Made by a program: the position numbers and the translations under genes. The notes under the pieces were generated by a model. It did not search any database. It saw only the letters and a list, made by a program, of their open reading frames with translations, and was not told where the DNA came from. Shown in pieces: positions 34,627-46,870 of a stretch of 64,000 nt of DNA. The stretch's first letter is position 1, and each line of letters opens with the position of its first letter. Source of the stretch: Neckera pumila (Eukaryota; Streptophyta; Bryopsida; Hypnales; Neckeraceae); the NCBI GenBank assembly GCA_963969595.1, contig OZ018412.1, forward strand, positions 13,146,501 through 13,210,500, written 5' to 3'.

Positions 34627-37550
34627 CCCATCTCTGAAAAACATTGCCATAGCATTAGACTACGTAAGATTCACTTGGTGTCATCTCCTTCAGGTCTTCC
34701 AAAGTACAAACTAGGTGGAGAATGAGCATCTGAATACCCAGTGCTTTCAAAAATAGTTTCTTTTCAGATACACACAGTCCTCAATGAACCCTTTTTGCTC
34801 TTCTCTATCTAGCGCACCTACAAGAATCAGACCAGGGCGGAACACAAAACATTCTTCTTAAGTTACATGAAGTAACCTGAGTGATGCACACGGATCCCAT
34901 GTCAGACCATGGTCTTCCGTAATTGACTTAAGCTAAAGATTTCAAGCAACTCTCAGAATAGAAGACGAGCAGTTCATGCTCAAGAAACGAGTCCAAACAG
35001 CTTCAACAACGGCGCAACATGTCAATGAGTTCATCAGTGTCAACGAAGCCTGATAAATTTTTGAAGCCTAAGATCAACTGTCACAAAGTTGAAGTCACAA
35101 CAACAGTGATGGTGTCAATGCAAGTGTGCAATGATGACATGCACCTCGTTTGTCTTCCACAAATGCCACCAACAAGAGGAAGTAGAGGTAAAAGATATCC
35201 TACCGACTTCTTTAGTATAGACAATCCAACAGCTCCAACAGTGGAGCTTCACTCCCACTTGACAGTAGCATTGGCCGACTCTTTCAAATCCACGAGGAGC
35301 GAGCGTCAATCGAACAAGAACAAGTGGCCAACACACTAGATATGGAAGAAACCCTGGCCAAAATCATTGACTAAGCCTCAATATGGTAGGATGCATCCCT
35401 ACAGTCAGTGGGCACACTGAATCAAAAAGCAAAGGTAGAAAAGATTTCCAATTTTTTCATTACAATAGACAAATGTAAACATCTGCCCCAGTTTGGGAGC
35501 AAAGGTTTTGGTGATTTGTGACCTCTCCTACATAAATCGCAGACCCTGATCCAAAGAATGAAATCTAAATTTCCAAACTCAAGCATCCTACGATTACTTA
35601 ATAATTTCTTCGTTTTCCTCAACGGTGAAAAAGTTGTCACGTATCTATTTCATCTCACTGGGAACAAGACTGGGCAAATGGTAGCATGACCCAAAGTGGA
35701 ACCAACGCAATTGCAACCCATACAGTTGGACCAAAGCTTACTTTGGACGCAAAAGTCTACTTAGGTAAGAAGAAGACATGGTGCAAGTAGAATTGCAGTG
35801 GAATGGACTAGATATTATCCTTGAAACTCTTCGAGAGTCAAAAAGCAGCAAATCAATGGTCAAACCAACACTTGGTCTTACTGAAATATGGTTGATTTCT
35901 AGCGATTTGGTTTTGGGACAGTTCCTTGGGGTGTATGCAACGCTCGGTACTGGGAAGCTTTTCGTTGAAGAACTAAATCCACATGCCTACTTAATGCATA
36001 CAACAATTCATACCTCCTTGCTGCAAATTTCTGATTTTCAGCCATTCAAAGGAAATTTTCTATATCTACACCCACAACTAAAGAAATTATGCTTATAGAG
36101 TCTAGTTTCTACACCAACTTGATGGTTTTGAAAGATTCCCAAAATCTCAAGATCTTATTGTGATTTGAACTGTGCACCTATGTTAACTCACGCACGATGA
36201 TCTGAGGATATCCCCTTACGACAAAGCGAAACAAGCTTCACTTCCATGACCGTGTGTCTAACTCTATAAATATCTGCAAATTCACAAAATCAAGGTTAAG
36301 AGATTCGCAGAAAGACTGGGCACCTGAAACTTGAGATATCGAACAGCTAATGGATGCAGCAAATACCGAGGGCTAAAGCTGTGAATGATTACGCATAAGC
36401 GATTACTCATGGGGGATCGTCCTGACCGTGTACGGAATAAAACCGTTAGTTTCCCGTTTATTTCCATTTCCCCATATATCTGGTTTAGTAAAAATTTGAC
36501 TATCTCTTAACGTTTCTGTATGGTGAATGCAATTACAGCTGAAGAACAGAGTTTTGAAAACAGACTGGAAAAAAGCAGTCTACGCAATCAAAACAGCAAT
36601 TTGAAAATGAAACAAAGCCAAAGATTTCGAGTTCCTGTAACCCTGATCCTGACAAACTCGACCAAGTAACGTGCAAAAACAATTACGAGTAGTATTCTGG
36701 TTTCACAAAGCTTGAACAAAACGAGAGAGTCAAGGTTCTTCCATCAGATTGCCCAGACCCTGGAATCATCAGCCAAATAGGTCATAAGCAGCCGGCTCCA
36801 ACCGAACAAAAGAACATCAATCCTAGAAGACTAAGGATTCACAGGATTCATGCTTTAAGAACGACCGATTCCATGAATCGTATAGTGAAAAGAACAGAAT
36901 TTGAATGGAGACAAATTTCATATCAAGGAGGAAGTCAGAGAAGAATACCAGATTCTTTGTTAGAGTAAATAAATGAGTTGAGACAAAAGAAAGCTCCCAA
37001 GTTATGCTTGCGTCCAGTAGGGGTCCAAAGAACATACCTGAACCCACGCCCACACTCCAGACCGTTTTCCAACTCTGTTCCACCGACAATTCACCACGTC
37101 CTCCGACTTGGACACTTTCTTCACAGGCGCCACAGAGGACAACACCCACAACGATTACCGCCAAAACACAAGCCTACTCAGCACTGAAAATCAAACCACT
37201 CAATCAAACCACTCTGGCGTCATCGCCACTTTCCACGGGAGGTCCCCCCCCGTTCGTCCTGCACAAACCCCACCGATACCTTAACAATTCAGCAACACCA
37301 TTTCTCTTCACCTTCAGCAAACCACCCCAACACCGTACGTACCTCCATTAAACCACCAATACCGACAGCTGCTAATCCCCTCAGAAAACAGAACCACAAC
37401 ATTACAACGCAACCCTCCTCGTCACGTCAGAGTCTCGGGAACCAACAGAGATCAAATTCCTCACACACCCGTCACAAGGTCCTCACAAATTCGTACCAAA
37501 TCGTCCGGAATCGAATTCAGCAGCGAAACAAACCGACTTTGAACTAGGAA
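34627..37550 (-). promoter_or_regulatory. 5' leader of TNL copy 2 with a 2.4-kb leader intron
   Basis: The donor (TTCAG|GTATGTTC, exon end 37038) and acceptor (TTTTTCAG|AGATGGG, exon start 34633) match those of copy 1. The sequence between is closely similar, with a few indels such as 27 extra bases around 35,925. Conservation of both splice signals in both copies supports a real leader intron, though it could simply reflect recent duplication. Confidence 0.5.
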
Positions 37551-37742
37551 AGGTGAGAACTTTGAGAGGAAAAGGGTATGCAGCATAGAAAAAAGGGTAG
37601 GCAGGTTTACAAGGTGGAGAAACAGAGAAACAAAGAGAAATCTGGAGGCTTAGCACAGTGGGGGAGGAGCAATGGAGGAGCGGCAGAAGGTGGAGAAAGA
37701 GCCCGAGGGGCAAAAGGTGAAGACGACGGCGTTTCAGCTTAA

Positions 37743-38197
37743 CTCTTGAAGGACGGACTGGTAGCCGTGAAATCATGTATTGTGATTCCGTGTGACATCA
37801 TCTACTTTGAAAAAGCCTAATATATTCATTGGAAGTCAAAGAATTGTTGTAGATCTTTCCTTCCCACTCCTAATACGGAGGATGAAAAGTTGCACTTCTG
37901 TCCTATAGGGAAAGATTCTTTGTCATTCAAAGGACACAAAACGTCCTTGTCGGCGACGAGGACAACGACGTTTAACCCTTGAACGCCGACGAGGACGTTT
38001 TGTGTCCTTTGAATGACAAAGAATCTTTCCCTATAGGAGAGAAGTGCAACTTTTCATCCTCGATATTAGGAGTGGGAAGGAAAGATCTACAACAATTCTT
38101 TGACTTCCAATGAATATATTAGGCTTTTTCAAAGTAGATGATGTCACACGGAATCACAATACATGATTTCCACGGCTACCAGTCCGTCCTTCAAGGG
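37743..38197. mobile_element. TTAA-flanked near-perfect hairpin element (455 bp)
   Basis: TTAA stands at 37739-37742 and 38198-38201. The termini are CTCTTGAAGGACGGACTGG on the left and CCCTTGAAGGACGGACTGG read inward from the right. The arms (about 37743-37955 and 37984-38197) are nearly perfect reverse complements, for example GAAAGATTCTTTGTCATTC against GAATGACAAAGAATCTTTC. The loop of about 28 bases itself contains GTTTAACCCTTGAA. It sits in the promoter region of TNL copy 2, where copy 1 has no such insert. Single-arm relatives lie at 26089-26313 and 49680-49890. Confidence 0.85.
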
Positions 38198-38201
38198 TTA
38201 A

Positions 38202-39480
38202 TGAAGCTTGCTTGTTTTTGCAGGTGGCCTACGCCAGGAACGCTGTTTTTCAAACAATGACTCAAGTTTCATAACCCCATTGAACCACGAATCTCGGTGA
38301 TGTGTCGCGCTTGCATTGGCTCCCAGCAACCCAGTTCTGCACCATAAGTATCGACCGTTGCATGCAATGGTTTTTCTAATCCGACGTGTTCCAACGTACC
38401 TAGTTGACAGGTCAGCTCGGACAAGGCTTCTTAAGTACATAGTCCTTGCCAGCGGGGCACTTCTTCGTTACCAGAATCTGGTAATTAGTCCCTTCATCAA
38501 TAGAATATGGTGACATAACCGGTTGTTGAGTTTTCAACACTCACGTGGCAGTGTCCCATTGGCAACCCATCACCATTGCCATTACAAGTTGCAACTCATA
38601 ACCTTCTCTCCTCTCAACTTGCTTCCTCCACCCTTGGATCACGGAGATCAAAGGTTGTGATTGAAAAGTGAACAACCGGTTATGTCCGATAACCTACTCG
38701 CTGCTACCGTGGCTCGTCGGTTATCTAATACTTACTTTTGTCTTCGTTAACGAAGATAACCATCCCTCATCGCTATTGTTGCAGTACTTACAAACCCTAG
38801 GACAACGCCGCTTGCAACAAGAAGTGCTCAGTATATAGCTGAATGGGCCACGTTGAGTATTTGTACTAAGGTAACTGATCCATTTCCAACCACTTAACCC
38901 CTCGAGTGTCTAAGAATTCATGATTGTAAGTTACTGATTTTTATTGATCATATCTTAGAGAGTACTAGTGTGCCTTGTGCCGTTGTCGCAACAAAAATCA
39001 TAGTAGTAAAAATAAGTTTTCAATTTCTAATTCATAACAAAAAATTTGAAATTCAATATCTTTCACACCGTCATTCCAATCGCCACAAAACCAAGCCCAT
39101 CCACACCTCTTGGCCAAGAGCTTTCCAACAGTACCAAGAACGCAACCAAAATCAAAGCAAAAGTAATTTTCTAATTTTTTGATCCATAAATACTTTGAAA
39201 TTCAATAACCTCCGCACCGTAGGTCCAAACGCCACAAAACCAAGCCCACGCACCCCTCCTCACCGAGAACTTTCTGACGATACTAAGCACGCGGCAGGGG
39301 GACGCACAGTCCGAGAGATCTCAACGTAACAAAACAAACAAACAAATAAACTTAGAAAGTAAGTATAATCTAAATGGAAGAATTTATTATGTCATTAGCT
39401 TGCATAAAGAACATTGCATGCATTGATTAAAAAACGATAATTATTAAAATAAACAAACTCTTCAAAATTTCTTAAGTAAT
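38202..39480. other. Intergenic stretch, nothing recognised
   Basis: The first 60 bases still resemble the promoter flank of TNL copy 1 (GTGGCCTACG). The rest has higher GC with short palindromes such as CTTCGTTAACGAAG (38742-38755) and two similar AT/GC-mixed blocks around 39050 and 39190 sharing CACAAAACCAAGCCCA. No gene or RNA was supported. Confidence 0.4.
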
Positions 39481-39484
39481 GTGA

Positions 39485-39700
39485 GGCCCAATTTGGATTT
39501 CTTAGTACGTAAAGGGTTAAGCAATTATGCAATTTTGCAGCACAAGTTTTCTAAATGTGGAATTTTTCCATTTATAGAAATAGAATTTGGAAGGATTGCA
39601 TATTTTTCCAAAATTTTATTACCGAAGAATGTAATTACTTTGAATCTTTTAATGGAAGATTTTCTTAGACCTATAATAATAATATAGACCTTTCTTTTCT
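39485..39700. repeat. Dispersed repeat related to 25380 and 60658
   Basis: TTGGAAGGATTGCATATTTTTCC, split here by small changes, and GAATGTAATTACTTTGAA with GGAAGATTTTCTTAGAC follow the order seen in the 60.7-kb copy. The ends are degenerate. Confidence 0.5.
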
Positions 39701-39704
39701 TGAC

Positions 39705-41430
39705 CATATGCTCATTGCAAAATCAACTAGGGGTTGGTTACAATATTAATGGCCTTGCAGCCAATCATGCTACGCCACATCTACTCTAGATTTGAACCAC
39801 AAATTCACAGAAAGCCAACAGGCTATATCATCCAAATGGAAGGTGATCAGAAAAGGGTCACCTTATACCCTAAAGAAGGTGACGTAGGCAACATTCCCAG
39901 TATAAGTGCGACACATTCACATTTGAATAAGCTTAGACCAACAGCATTGTTGGCAAACATTGTACAGTTAGGTACCACTCATGTATATACTGTATGTTTG
40001 AGGAGTTCAAAGATTTGTTCATAATATATAAATAAAAATTGGCATTGTTTGTCTTGGATATTGAATTTTTACCCATTCTTAATCAAATATACCAAATTTC
40101 AATTTCAAGAAAGCAAAATTACATTCTTGGCAAATTTTTTAAGTTGATTTTTATGATATTTTATTGGAAACAATTGATGATGAGTTTTTTTAATTCAATT
40201 GCATAGATATTTAGGGAACATGCATATGCACATCTTTTATATTAAAAAATACCCTATTAAGTAACAAACAAATGAACAATGAAGAATTCAACAAAAAGTG
40301 TCATTTGATCAACTTTGAAGAAATATCACTAGATTTTAGCTAGATTTTGGCAAAGAAACTGTACCATCGTGCTCAAATGTTACAAAATGAGTTACCATGA
40401 GAAAGGCAAATAGAAAAATTAAAACACAATACAAGATATCTTTCGTATGAAATTTGGGTACTGTAACCTCATCATTGAAACCTCTATAGAAGGAATTATG
40501 GGACTTTTTTTGAGATACTTGTTTGAGAAGAAGATGTGCGTGTAGATGTTTCATACATATCTATGCAATCAAATTAAAAAATTCATCACCAATTTTGTCA
40601 GTGAGTTAACTTATATTACCATGAAAATTAAATAAAAAATTCACCCAAAATGGAATTTTGGTTCTTTGAAAGTAAAATTTGGTGTGCATGATTTTGATTG
40701 TGTAAGGATGCAATGATAATTATTTTGACCAAAATAAATAAATTTAAATCCACATTATACAAAATTTCCTGAATGGTTTAAATAGGCAATTCATAAATGA
40801 GCGGTACCTGACTGTGCAATGGGGTACAACTCATTTACAAATTCTTTAGTCAATTTTTATTAAAAGTTCATCAATTTCAAGAAGCTCTAGCATACTAAAA
40901 AATGATTTGATTTTAAAACTGCAAAGTGCATTCGGATTGCAATGGAAGGCACTTCAACTTCATAACAAGTACAAAATGAATAATTTAAAATCATACAACA
41001 ATTTGGATGTCTTTCATACACTATCTACCATTTTATAGAAGATAGTCATTTGAAGCTTTTTTGCAATGGGGTGAAGAACAAGCAAGAAACTTACAAGCAA
41101 TTCAAGTGGTATGAGATCTGATAGTATCTCTAAAGCAATTGTAAAGGTTCATTTCTTATACATACCATTGAATACAAGTTGTAATTTTCACAAATCTTAG
41201 CAACACTAGATAGTATTTAGTGTATAGAAAGCATCAAATTCTTTGTATGATTTTCAATTACATATGTGTGTTTACAATGACCAATAAAGTAGACTTCAAT
41301 TTGATTTTAACACAATGCAAAATTTAAAATTCTTGTTCAATTTTGAGCATACACAGGCCTCCCAAAGTTGACTTAATCTTAGCAGGATGCAAATTTGTAA
41401 ATGAACTGTACCCCTTGTACAAGTCCATTC
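39705..41430. other. AT-rich intergenic stretch, nothing recognised
   Basis: No supported coding region. A frame at 39734-40024 (starting MVTILMALQPIM) is open for 96 codons but carries no motif I know. Confidence 0.4.
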
Positions 41431-41435
41431 AAGCG

Positions 41436-42013
41436 ATTAAAAGCCGCTTTATGCCAAGAGGCTGGGCTAATTTTCTGTATCAAAGTCCAAGAATCTTGAC
41501 TTCTGATTGGACAAAAGGCTGAAATCAGCCCCAACCCCTTTACACCAAGAGGCCGGGCCAATTTGGTGGATTGAATTTTTATTCAAAATAGACATAATCT
41601 GACATGGCCCAATGCACTGAATTGGGTGCACCCAAAATCGAAGGCCAATTCTTGGCCTTCGGGGCAATGTCAGATTTCAATTAAAAAAATCTTATTTATA
41701 AAAAGGTACTCCGGGTTTTTTTCAACAGATCAGTACCGTTGGATTTTGTGCAATCGGACTCATGGAGATTGGACCGACCTCTAGATGTAAAGTGGCCCTG
41801 AAAATTTCAACTCCTCTCTCTTTTTTTTTGTAGGTTTTATTGAATCGGCCTAGCTTCTTGGCCTTAAAGCCTTTACATATGGGAGAATTGGCCCCCATTA
41901 TAATCTTATTCTAATGGGTAGTTGAGGCCAGCCTCCATCCCAAAAGAGACTGAAATTTTGTGCAATTGGCTTGAAGAAGAATTGGCCCGGCTTTTAGGTG
42001 TAAAGCATCCTTA
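41436..42013. mobile_element. MITE with CTTTACACCAAGAGGCCGGG termini (copy 1)
   Basis: The left end GCCGCTTTATGCCAAGAGGC and the right end, read inward as GATGCTTTACACCTAAAAGCC, are inverted repeats. The element matches 59990-60567 along its length in opposite orientation. The consensus motif TTTACACCAAGAGGCCGGGC also recurs internally, so the structure is partly modular. No coding capacity. Confidence 0.72.
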
Positions 42014-42349
42014 AGCACTCTTGTACAAGTACTAGATTGATCACTATAGCAGCTTTAATTTGCTTCAATCAAGCTCTGCCAAATTCTTTACAGGTACATT
42101 CAAGATTCAAGTGTACATCTGGAAAACCTTGATCATACAAATCTGGTGTTGACCAATCGCAAAAGCTTGAAACTAAACCGTTTTGGTAACTTACTGCTAG
42201 CCTTGTATAAAGAGGGCAAGAATGAGCAGCTTTTCCTTGAAATTGAATCGTTTTGGTAACTGTTTTAATACATCTTATCTACATCTTTGCAAAAATTGTT
42301 CAAAGTCTAAGAAAAACAACTTCAAATTATAAACGGAAAAAAGAACATT

Positions 42350-43260
42350 GAATTGAGAATTACAACTAATTTGGAGCCAATGATTGTTAATTCATTGGAG
42401 AAACTTGTGGTGTTCCATATGCACCAGGGTACTGCGGGGACATTCCCATTCCAAGAAAGCTCAAGGACACTCCCATTCCTAAAAAGCCTGGAGCCATTCC
42501 CAAACCAGCAAGAGCATAACCTGGAAAACCAAAGCTCTAAGGTGCCATTGTAAAGTAGTTTATTGCAATATTAACGGTAACATTAATGAGACCACAAAAT
42601 TTTATATTAATAGTAATCCTCTAGAGCAATTTAGGCATCATCAAAATAGGTAAGTAAATTGATGATTCCAATCAAATTTGAACCTTACATCTTGACGGGG
42701 TATCACATTGGCTCACAATCTTGTTCCCACATTCCTTATTTGTTGGGATGGCACATGTAAGAAATGCCTGAGTGTATCTCATGATTGTGTACGAAAATCT
42801 TTGAGGACTCTGGACATACAATCATGTCACCATGTCTCAAGGGGAATGGAAATGTGGACCATGCCAATTCTGACGAGTTTTACTAAATGAAACTCTTTAT
42901 TGTTTGATTTTTCCAACTGTTGAATCCTTATTGGATGAAGCATTATCTACTTCCAACCCATTCCTTGTAGCACAATCTTTGTCTGACTGTACCTTGACCC
43001 TTGTCCTTTAGAATTTGTTCTTCCCCTTCGCCATCCCTCACTTCTTGTGCAACAGGCTCTTCAACCTTTGATTACATTTGGTAGATCCTATCTTGTTCAT
43101 AGTGAGTTTGCTTCAATTCTCATATATTTTGCATCAGGTTCTATGCCATTGTCATCATGCGGCTTGATAACATCAAGAAACTATCAAATCCATCTTCCAT
43201 ACACTAATTAATGGATTGCTGTGCTAAAAAAGAGGAGGAAGATTCCATAATACAAAGTTG
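42350..43260 (-). pseudogene. Degenerate coding relic, unrecognised protein
   Basis: On the minus strand, about 43190-42960 reads as an acidic, helix-like peptide (MEDGFDSFLMLSS at the start, later KVEEPVAQEVRDGEGEEQ) broken by several stops. About 42540-42400 reads as a Gly/Met/Pro-rich tail (FLGMGMSPQYPGAYG). Transposon-associated DNA-binding proteins can end this way, but that is only a guess. The 42630-42790 part is repeated at 21480-21665. Confidence 0.35.
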
Positions 43261-43264
43261 GTTT

Positions 43265-44595
43265 CACACAACATGGGAAGGAGAATTTGGCTTTAATCTT
43301 CAAAGGATCAAAGATTCATGGTTTTAATGAGCAATTCAATTGATCATTTTCTGAACTTCAAATGAAGTCAAATTCTATGTTGTTAGAATAATGAAAAATA
43401 TTACTTGTGCTATAATAAGTGATATTGAACAAAAAATTTGATTCACTTCATGATTCTAGGCAACTCTCAAGTGGCACTACATATCCTCTTCATGTTCGCT
43501 ACCCTGTGACAATCAATTTCATCCACCAATTACAAATTCTAAACTCTTAGTGCATGATTTTAGCACTAAGGGTGGGAAGTAAGGAGGAGAATCCCAAAAT
43601 CAGCTAAAGTCTTAAACAACAGGCATCTACTATGAAAAGGATGGATACATGACTAGAAAATCATGACCGAAACAACAAAAATCAATTGATTTCTGTTGTT
43701 TCGTACACTGGAATGATCATTTTCATTGGATTTTGAACTTTTTGTTAAGGCCAACAATAAGCTACCAATTTTCTGTTGATTTGAATAGTGCAATGACCAA
43801 ATCAACAACTTTTTGTTGAATATGAAATCTTTTTGGAATCTATTTGGAATCTTTGAAAATCTTTAGATTCAACAACTACATACGGAATACTTATAAGATT
43901 TTGAAAGATTGTAGATTGCTCTTGTACCTTTAGCATTATGTAGGACAAGTTTGGCACATTGATGTCAAATAATTAATTAATTTTTAAGGCCTTAAGGTAT
44001 AATTTCAATCCATTTTCCACTTTGAGGTGGACCCTTTACTATGCAATATTTGTTGAATATGATTCTTGTAAAATATTTACTAAAGATGTGTTTCACTACT
44101 GGCACAATGCCTATAAAATTTTAGACCAATCCAAGGGGCAATTGAAAGTTATATCTCAAGAGGTCTTTTTTCTTAAATGAGTGACTTTGGGCAGCTATGA
44201 CAAATAGGTATAATTGGTTTGAAATTCTTTTTACATACTTGCAACAAGATTGTTAAAAAAATCTCCAAAGTTAGAATACATTCAAGCACACAATTTTTTC
44301 CAAGTTCCAATGTATTTCACACTCATTTCCAAGAGTGCTCAACATTAGAAAATGAAGATTAGCAATATACATCCTTGCACAAAACTAGAAAAATCATAAT
44401 CATTCATTTTCAAAATCGGATTTGTGATGCTAAAACAAGATTTCACAAAGAATTTAAAAAAAATATGAACTATCAAAAATAGTAACTTGATAACTTTTAA
44501 TTTAACTTCAAAATATTGTTGACACCAAAATTTGGGGCCTTAGGCAATTAGAAGCTAAACGCCGCCATTGAAATTTTAAGTATACTGAATTTTAT
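43265..44595. other. Intergenic stretch with one short perfect-looking stem
   Basis: GAAACAACAAAAATCAATTG (43669-43688) runs directly into its near complement ending TGTTGTTTC (43702). Otherwise no gene or element end was identified. Confidence 0.45.
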
Positions 44596-44599
44596 TTTT

Positions 44600-45510
44600 T
44601 TCCCAAGGCCTTTTTTCTGCCTAGTAAACACCTCAAACTGCCATTTTTATAGCAAAGAGTGAAAAAAATTTAAAATTTCTTTTTTTGCACATCCAACCGT
44701 AGGATCTTACACCTAACTATTATGAGAATGTATAGAAAAAATTTCAGAATATTTGACCGCACAAATTGCAAGATATTTGTGTTTAAAGTGAAAAAAACAA
44801 GTTTTTCAACACATTGTGGGACTGGATTTTTTGACTTTGAACATTTTTAACTTAAAATTTTTGCACTACAAAATTTTGAGCTTTAAATGTTTATAGTAGA
44901 GAATTGAGATGAGAATCTAGCAAAGAAAATGAATTCAAAAAAACTTAATTTCATTATTAAAAATATTATTAAGTAGAAGTAGGTACGAGATAAAAGGAAA
45001 TTCTAAAATATTCATATATTTTAGATGAAATTAAAATGCACTAATCCCAGTGGTCAGATTGTTCTAGCAAGTAAACTTGACCAAGCAAAAAAAAAAATTG
45101 AAAAATTTGAAAAATTGCATTCAAAATGAATCCTACAAGCTATTTTTTTCAAAAAGATACTTTAACTGCCCCAAAAACAAGAATGTCTAGAACTTTCTCA
45201 AAACAAATCCAAATGAAATGAATCAAAGCTTTTTACATAGACAAAAATATTATCTGTGAAAAAAAAATACTAAAAGAAAATAAATAAAAAATTGCAAGTT
45301 TTTTTTTGCTGCCTGCCGTCCCCTGTTTTGAGCTTATTTGGTCATAACTTTTGTTCCCGGGCACCAATTGTGAAAAAATTATATCCCCACAAAGCTAATT
45401 AGCTTTTCTACCTCCCAAAAAAGTCTTACAAAATTAGAAGAAAATTTTAGCCCGTAGGTACTTGCTTGAAAACGCATTTGTCCTTTGAAGGGACAATGGT
45501 CCTTTAGGGA
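44600..45510. mobile_element. TTAA-type element with a lost left terminus
   Basis: The right end GGTCCTTTAGGGA is followed by TTAA at 45511-45514. The left begins CCCAAGGCCTTTTTTCTGCC, which in the intact element lies about ten bases inside the terminus, so the outer CCCCTAAAGG is gone. The body is an inverted match of 3317-4244. Confidence 0.68.
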
Positions 45511-45547
45511 TTAATCATTCAAAAATTCAGTGTTTTTCTATTCAATA

Positions 45548-45893
45548 GACTTTGGCAGCCATTTTGGCATAGCAGAAAAACTTTTTTCAGAAAACATTGA
45601 CTTAAAAAAAGTTGGAAAATCAAGCTAAATTTCACCTTTAAAAATCTGTTTGTGGTTTTGAGCCTCCAATCAATAGTTATGGACAAAAATCAGAGAGGGG
45701 TAGCAATAAACATTTTTTTTTATATTTTCAAACATCCTTTCTAATTTTTTTTCTATAACTATTGATTGGAGGCTCAAAACCACAAACAGATTTTTGGACA
45801 TGAAAGTGAGTTTAATTTTTCAACTTTCTTGGTTGAAAGTTTTTTGAAAAAAGTTTTTTTACTATGTCCAAATGGCCTCCAAAGTTTGCTGAT
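45548..45893. repeat. Foldback element (about 345 bp)
   Basis: The arms meet near 45725. TTTGAGCCTCCAATCAATAG on the left pairs with CTATTGATTGGAGGCTCAAA on the right, and AAAAATCTGTTTGTGG pairs with CCACAAACAGATTTTT. It lies 34 bases from the preceding TTAA element. Confidence 0.75.
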
Positions 45894-45960
45894 TTCACAA
45901 AGCAAATAAACACCAATGCAAAAACTAAATGTATAGAATTCTACATACAATTTATTCACT

Positions 45961-46130
45961 TAGTAGTTTGCATGGTGCAATGGCTAGGAAACTTGGACCT
46001 CAACCATGAGGTCCAAGGTTCAAAGCCCCTTGCCTAGGTGGCCCTGTCCATGTGGCGGGCTGCCCGGATTTTTTCGGCAATAAAAATAAAAAAATAAATA
46101 TAAGTTTAAAAAATACTAAATAAATAAATA
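45961..46130 (+). mobile_element. tRNA-derived SINE-like element
   Basis: A box-A-like TGGTGCAATGGCTAGG and, about 33 bases on, a box-B-like GGTTCAAAGCC give an internal RNA polymerase III promoter. A conserved-looking CCTTGCCTAGGTGGCCC follows, and then an A-rich tail of AAATA repeats. The head does not fold as a functional tRNA. Only one copy was seen in the window, so family membership is inferred from layout. Confidence 0.5.
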
Positions 46131-46180
46131 AATCCTTTGTGAAAATGGCCAAAATAATAGATTAAATAAACAAACTTGAG

Positions 46181-46870
46181 TTGATCTTTGACCGGAACAA
46201 CGCATCCAAAACAATAGACGCAATCATCAAATTTGAGTTGAAATTTTGTTGTTTTAGTCACAGATTTTCTAATAGTGATACCATCAAATCAAGTGGCACA
46301 ATTAAATCATCCATCCAAAAAACTTTTGTATATACTAACCAAATGATTCATTCTTTAGTGAATTGGAATCCTCTTTTCATTGGCCAACACGAAGATATAA
46401 TAATTTCACTAGTACCAAAAGTGGCAATTAACAATGGTACCCCTACTTCAAAACAAGTGAAAACATACAGACTCAGTAAGGAAGGCATGGAATGTATATA
46501 GAAAGTGCAGGTAACAAGGAAGCTAGAGTGATGAAGAAGGAGTGCAACATGGGTGGAGTAGAGGTGACAAAGCATGTGACTATGCTGCTTCCAGGGTTGC
46601 AACCCTGACAGTGGCGGTGGCAAATTTAATCGTTGTGAATGATTACATCTCCAAATCCAGAAGATGGAGTAGAGGCTAGGGGTAGAGTTTGTAGCATGTA
46701 GAGGTAGAACCAAGGCGGAGTCCACGGCAATGGCATTTCACAAAGCGTGAAAGGTATGAGGGACGATTCTCAAAATTTGAGAGTGCAAGATGAAGCAGCT
46801 CAGATTGCAAATTGAGAAGACTATCAAGAGTGGCAAATTTCTCATTTGACGAAAGCTATCTAAATGATGA
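46181..46870 (+). pseudogene. Unrecognised open frame and decayed coding scraps
   Basis: A 106-codon frame (46181-46501) begins MIFDRNNASK and ends KEGMECI. It is followed by sequence with patches of open reading, such as NLIVVNDYISKSRRW, interrupted by stops. Part of it (46740-46870) resembles 22740-22880. No family is recognised and it may be non-coding. Confidence 0.25.

Larger units (their letters stand above)
28415..38235. repeat. Large duplicated block, copy 2 (TNL with leader and 3' flank)
   Basis: This is the partner of 9790-19070. It differs by a 3' tandem duplication (29316-30185), a TTAA-flanked hairpin insertion in the promoter (37743-38197) and small indels. Coding exons keep the constant 18,709-base offset. 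Confidence 0.9.

Noticed and set aside
38202..39320. LTR retrotransposon remnant
   Set aside because: No paired long terminal repeats, primer-binding site, polypurine tract or gag/pol sequence could be found.
45961..46050. Functional tRNA gene
   Set aside because: Box-A and box-B motifs are present but the acceptor and anticodon stems do not pair properly, and an A-rich tail follows. A SINE head fits better.
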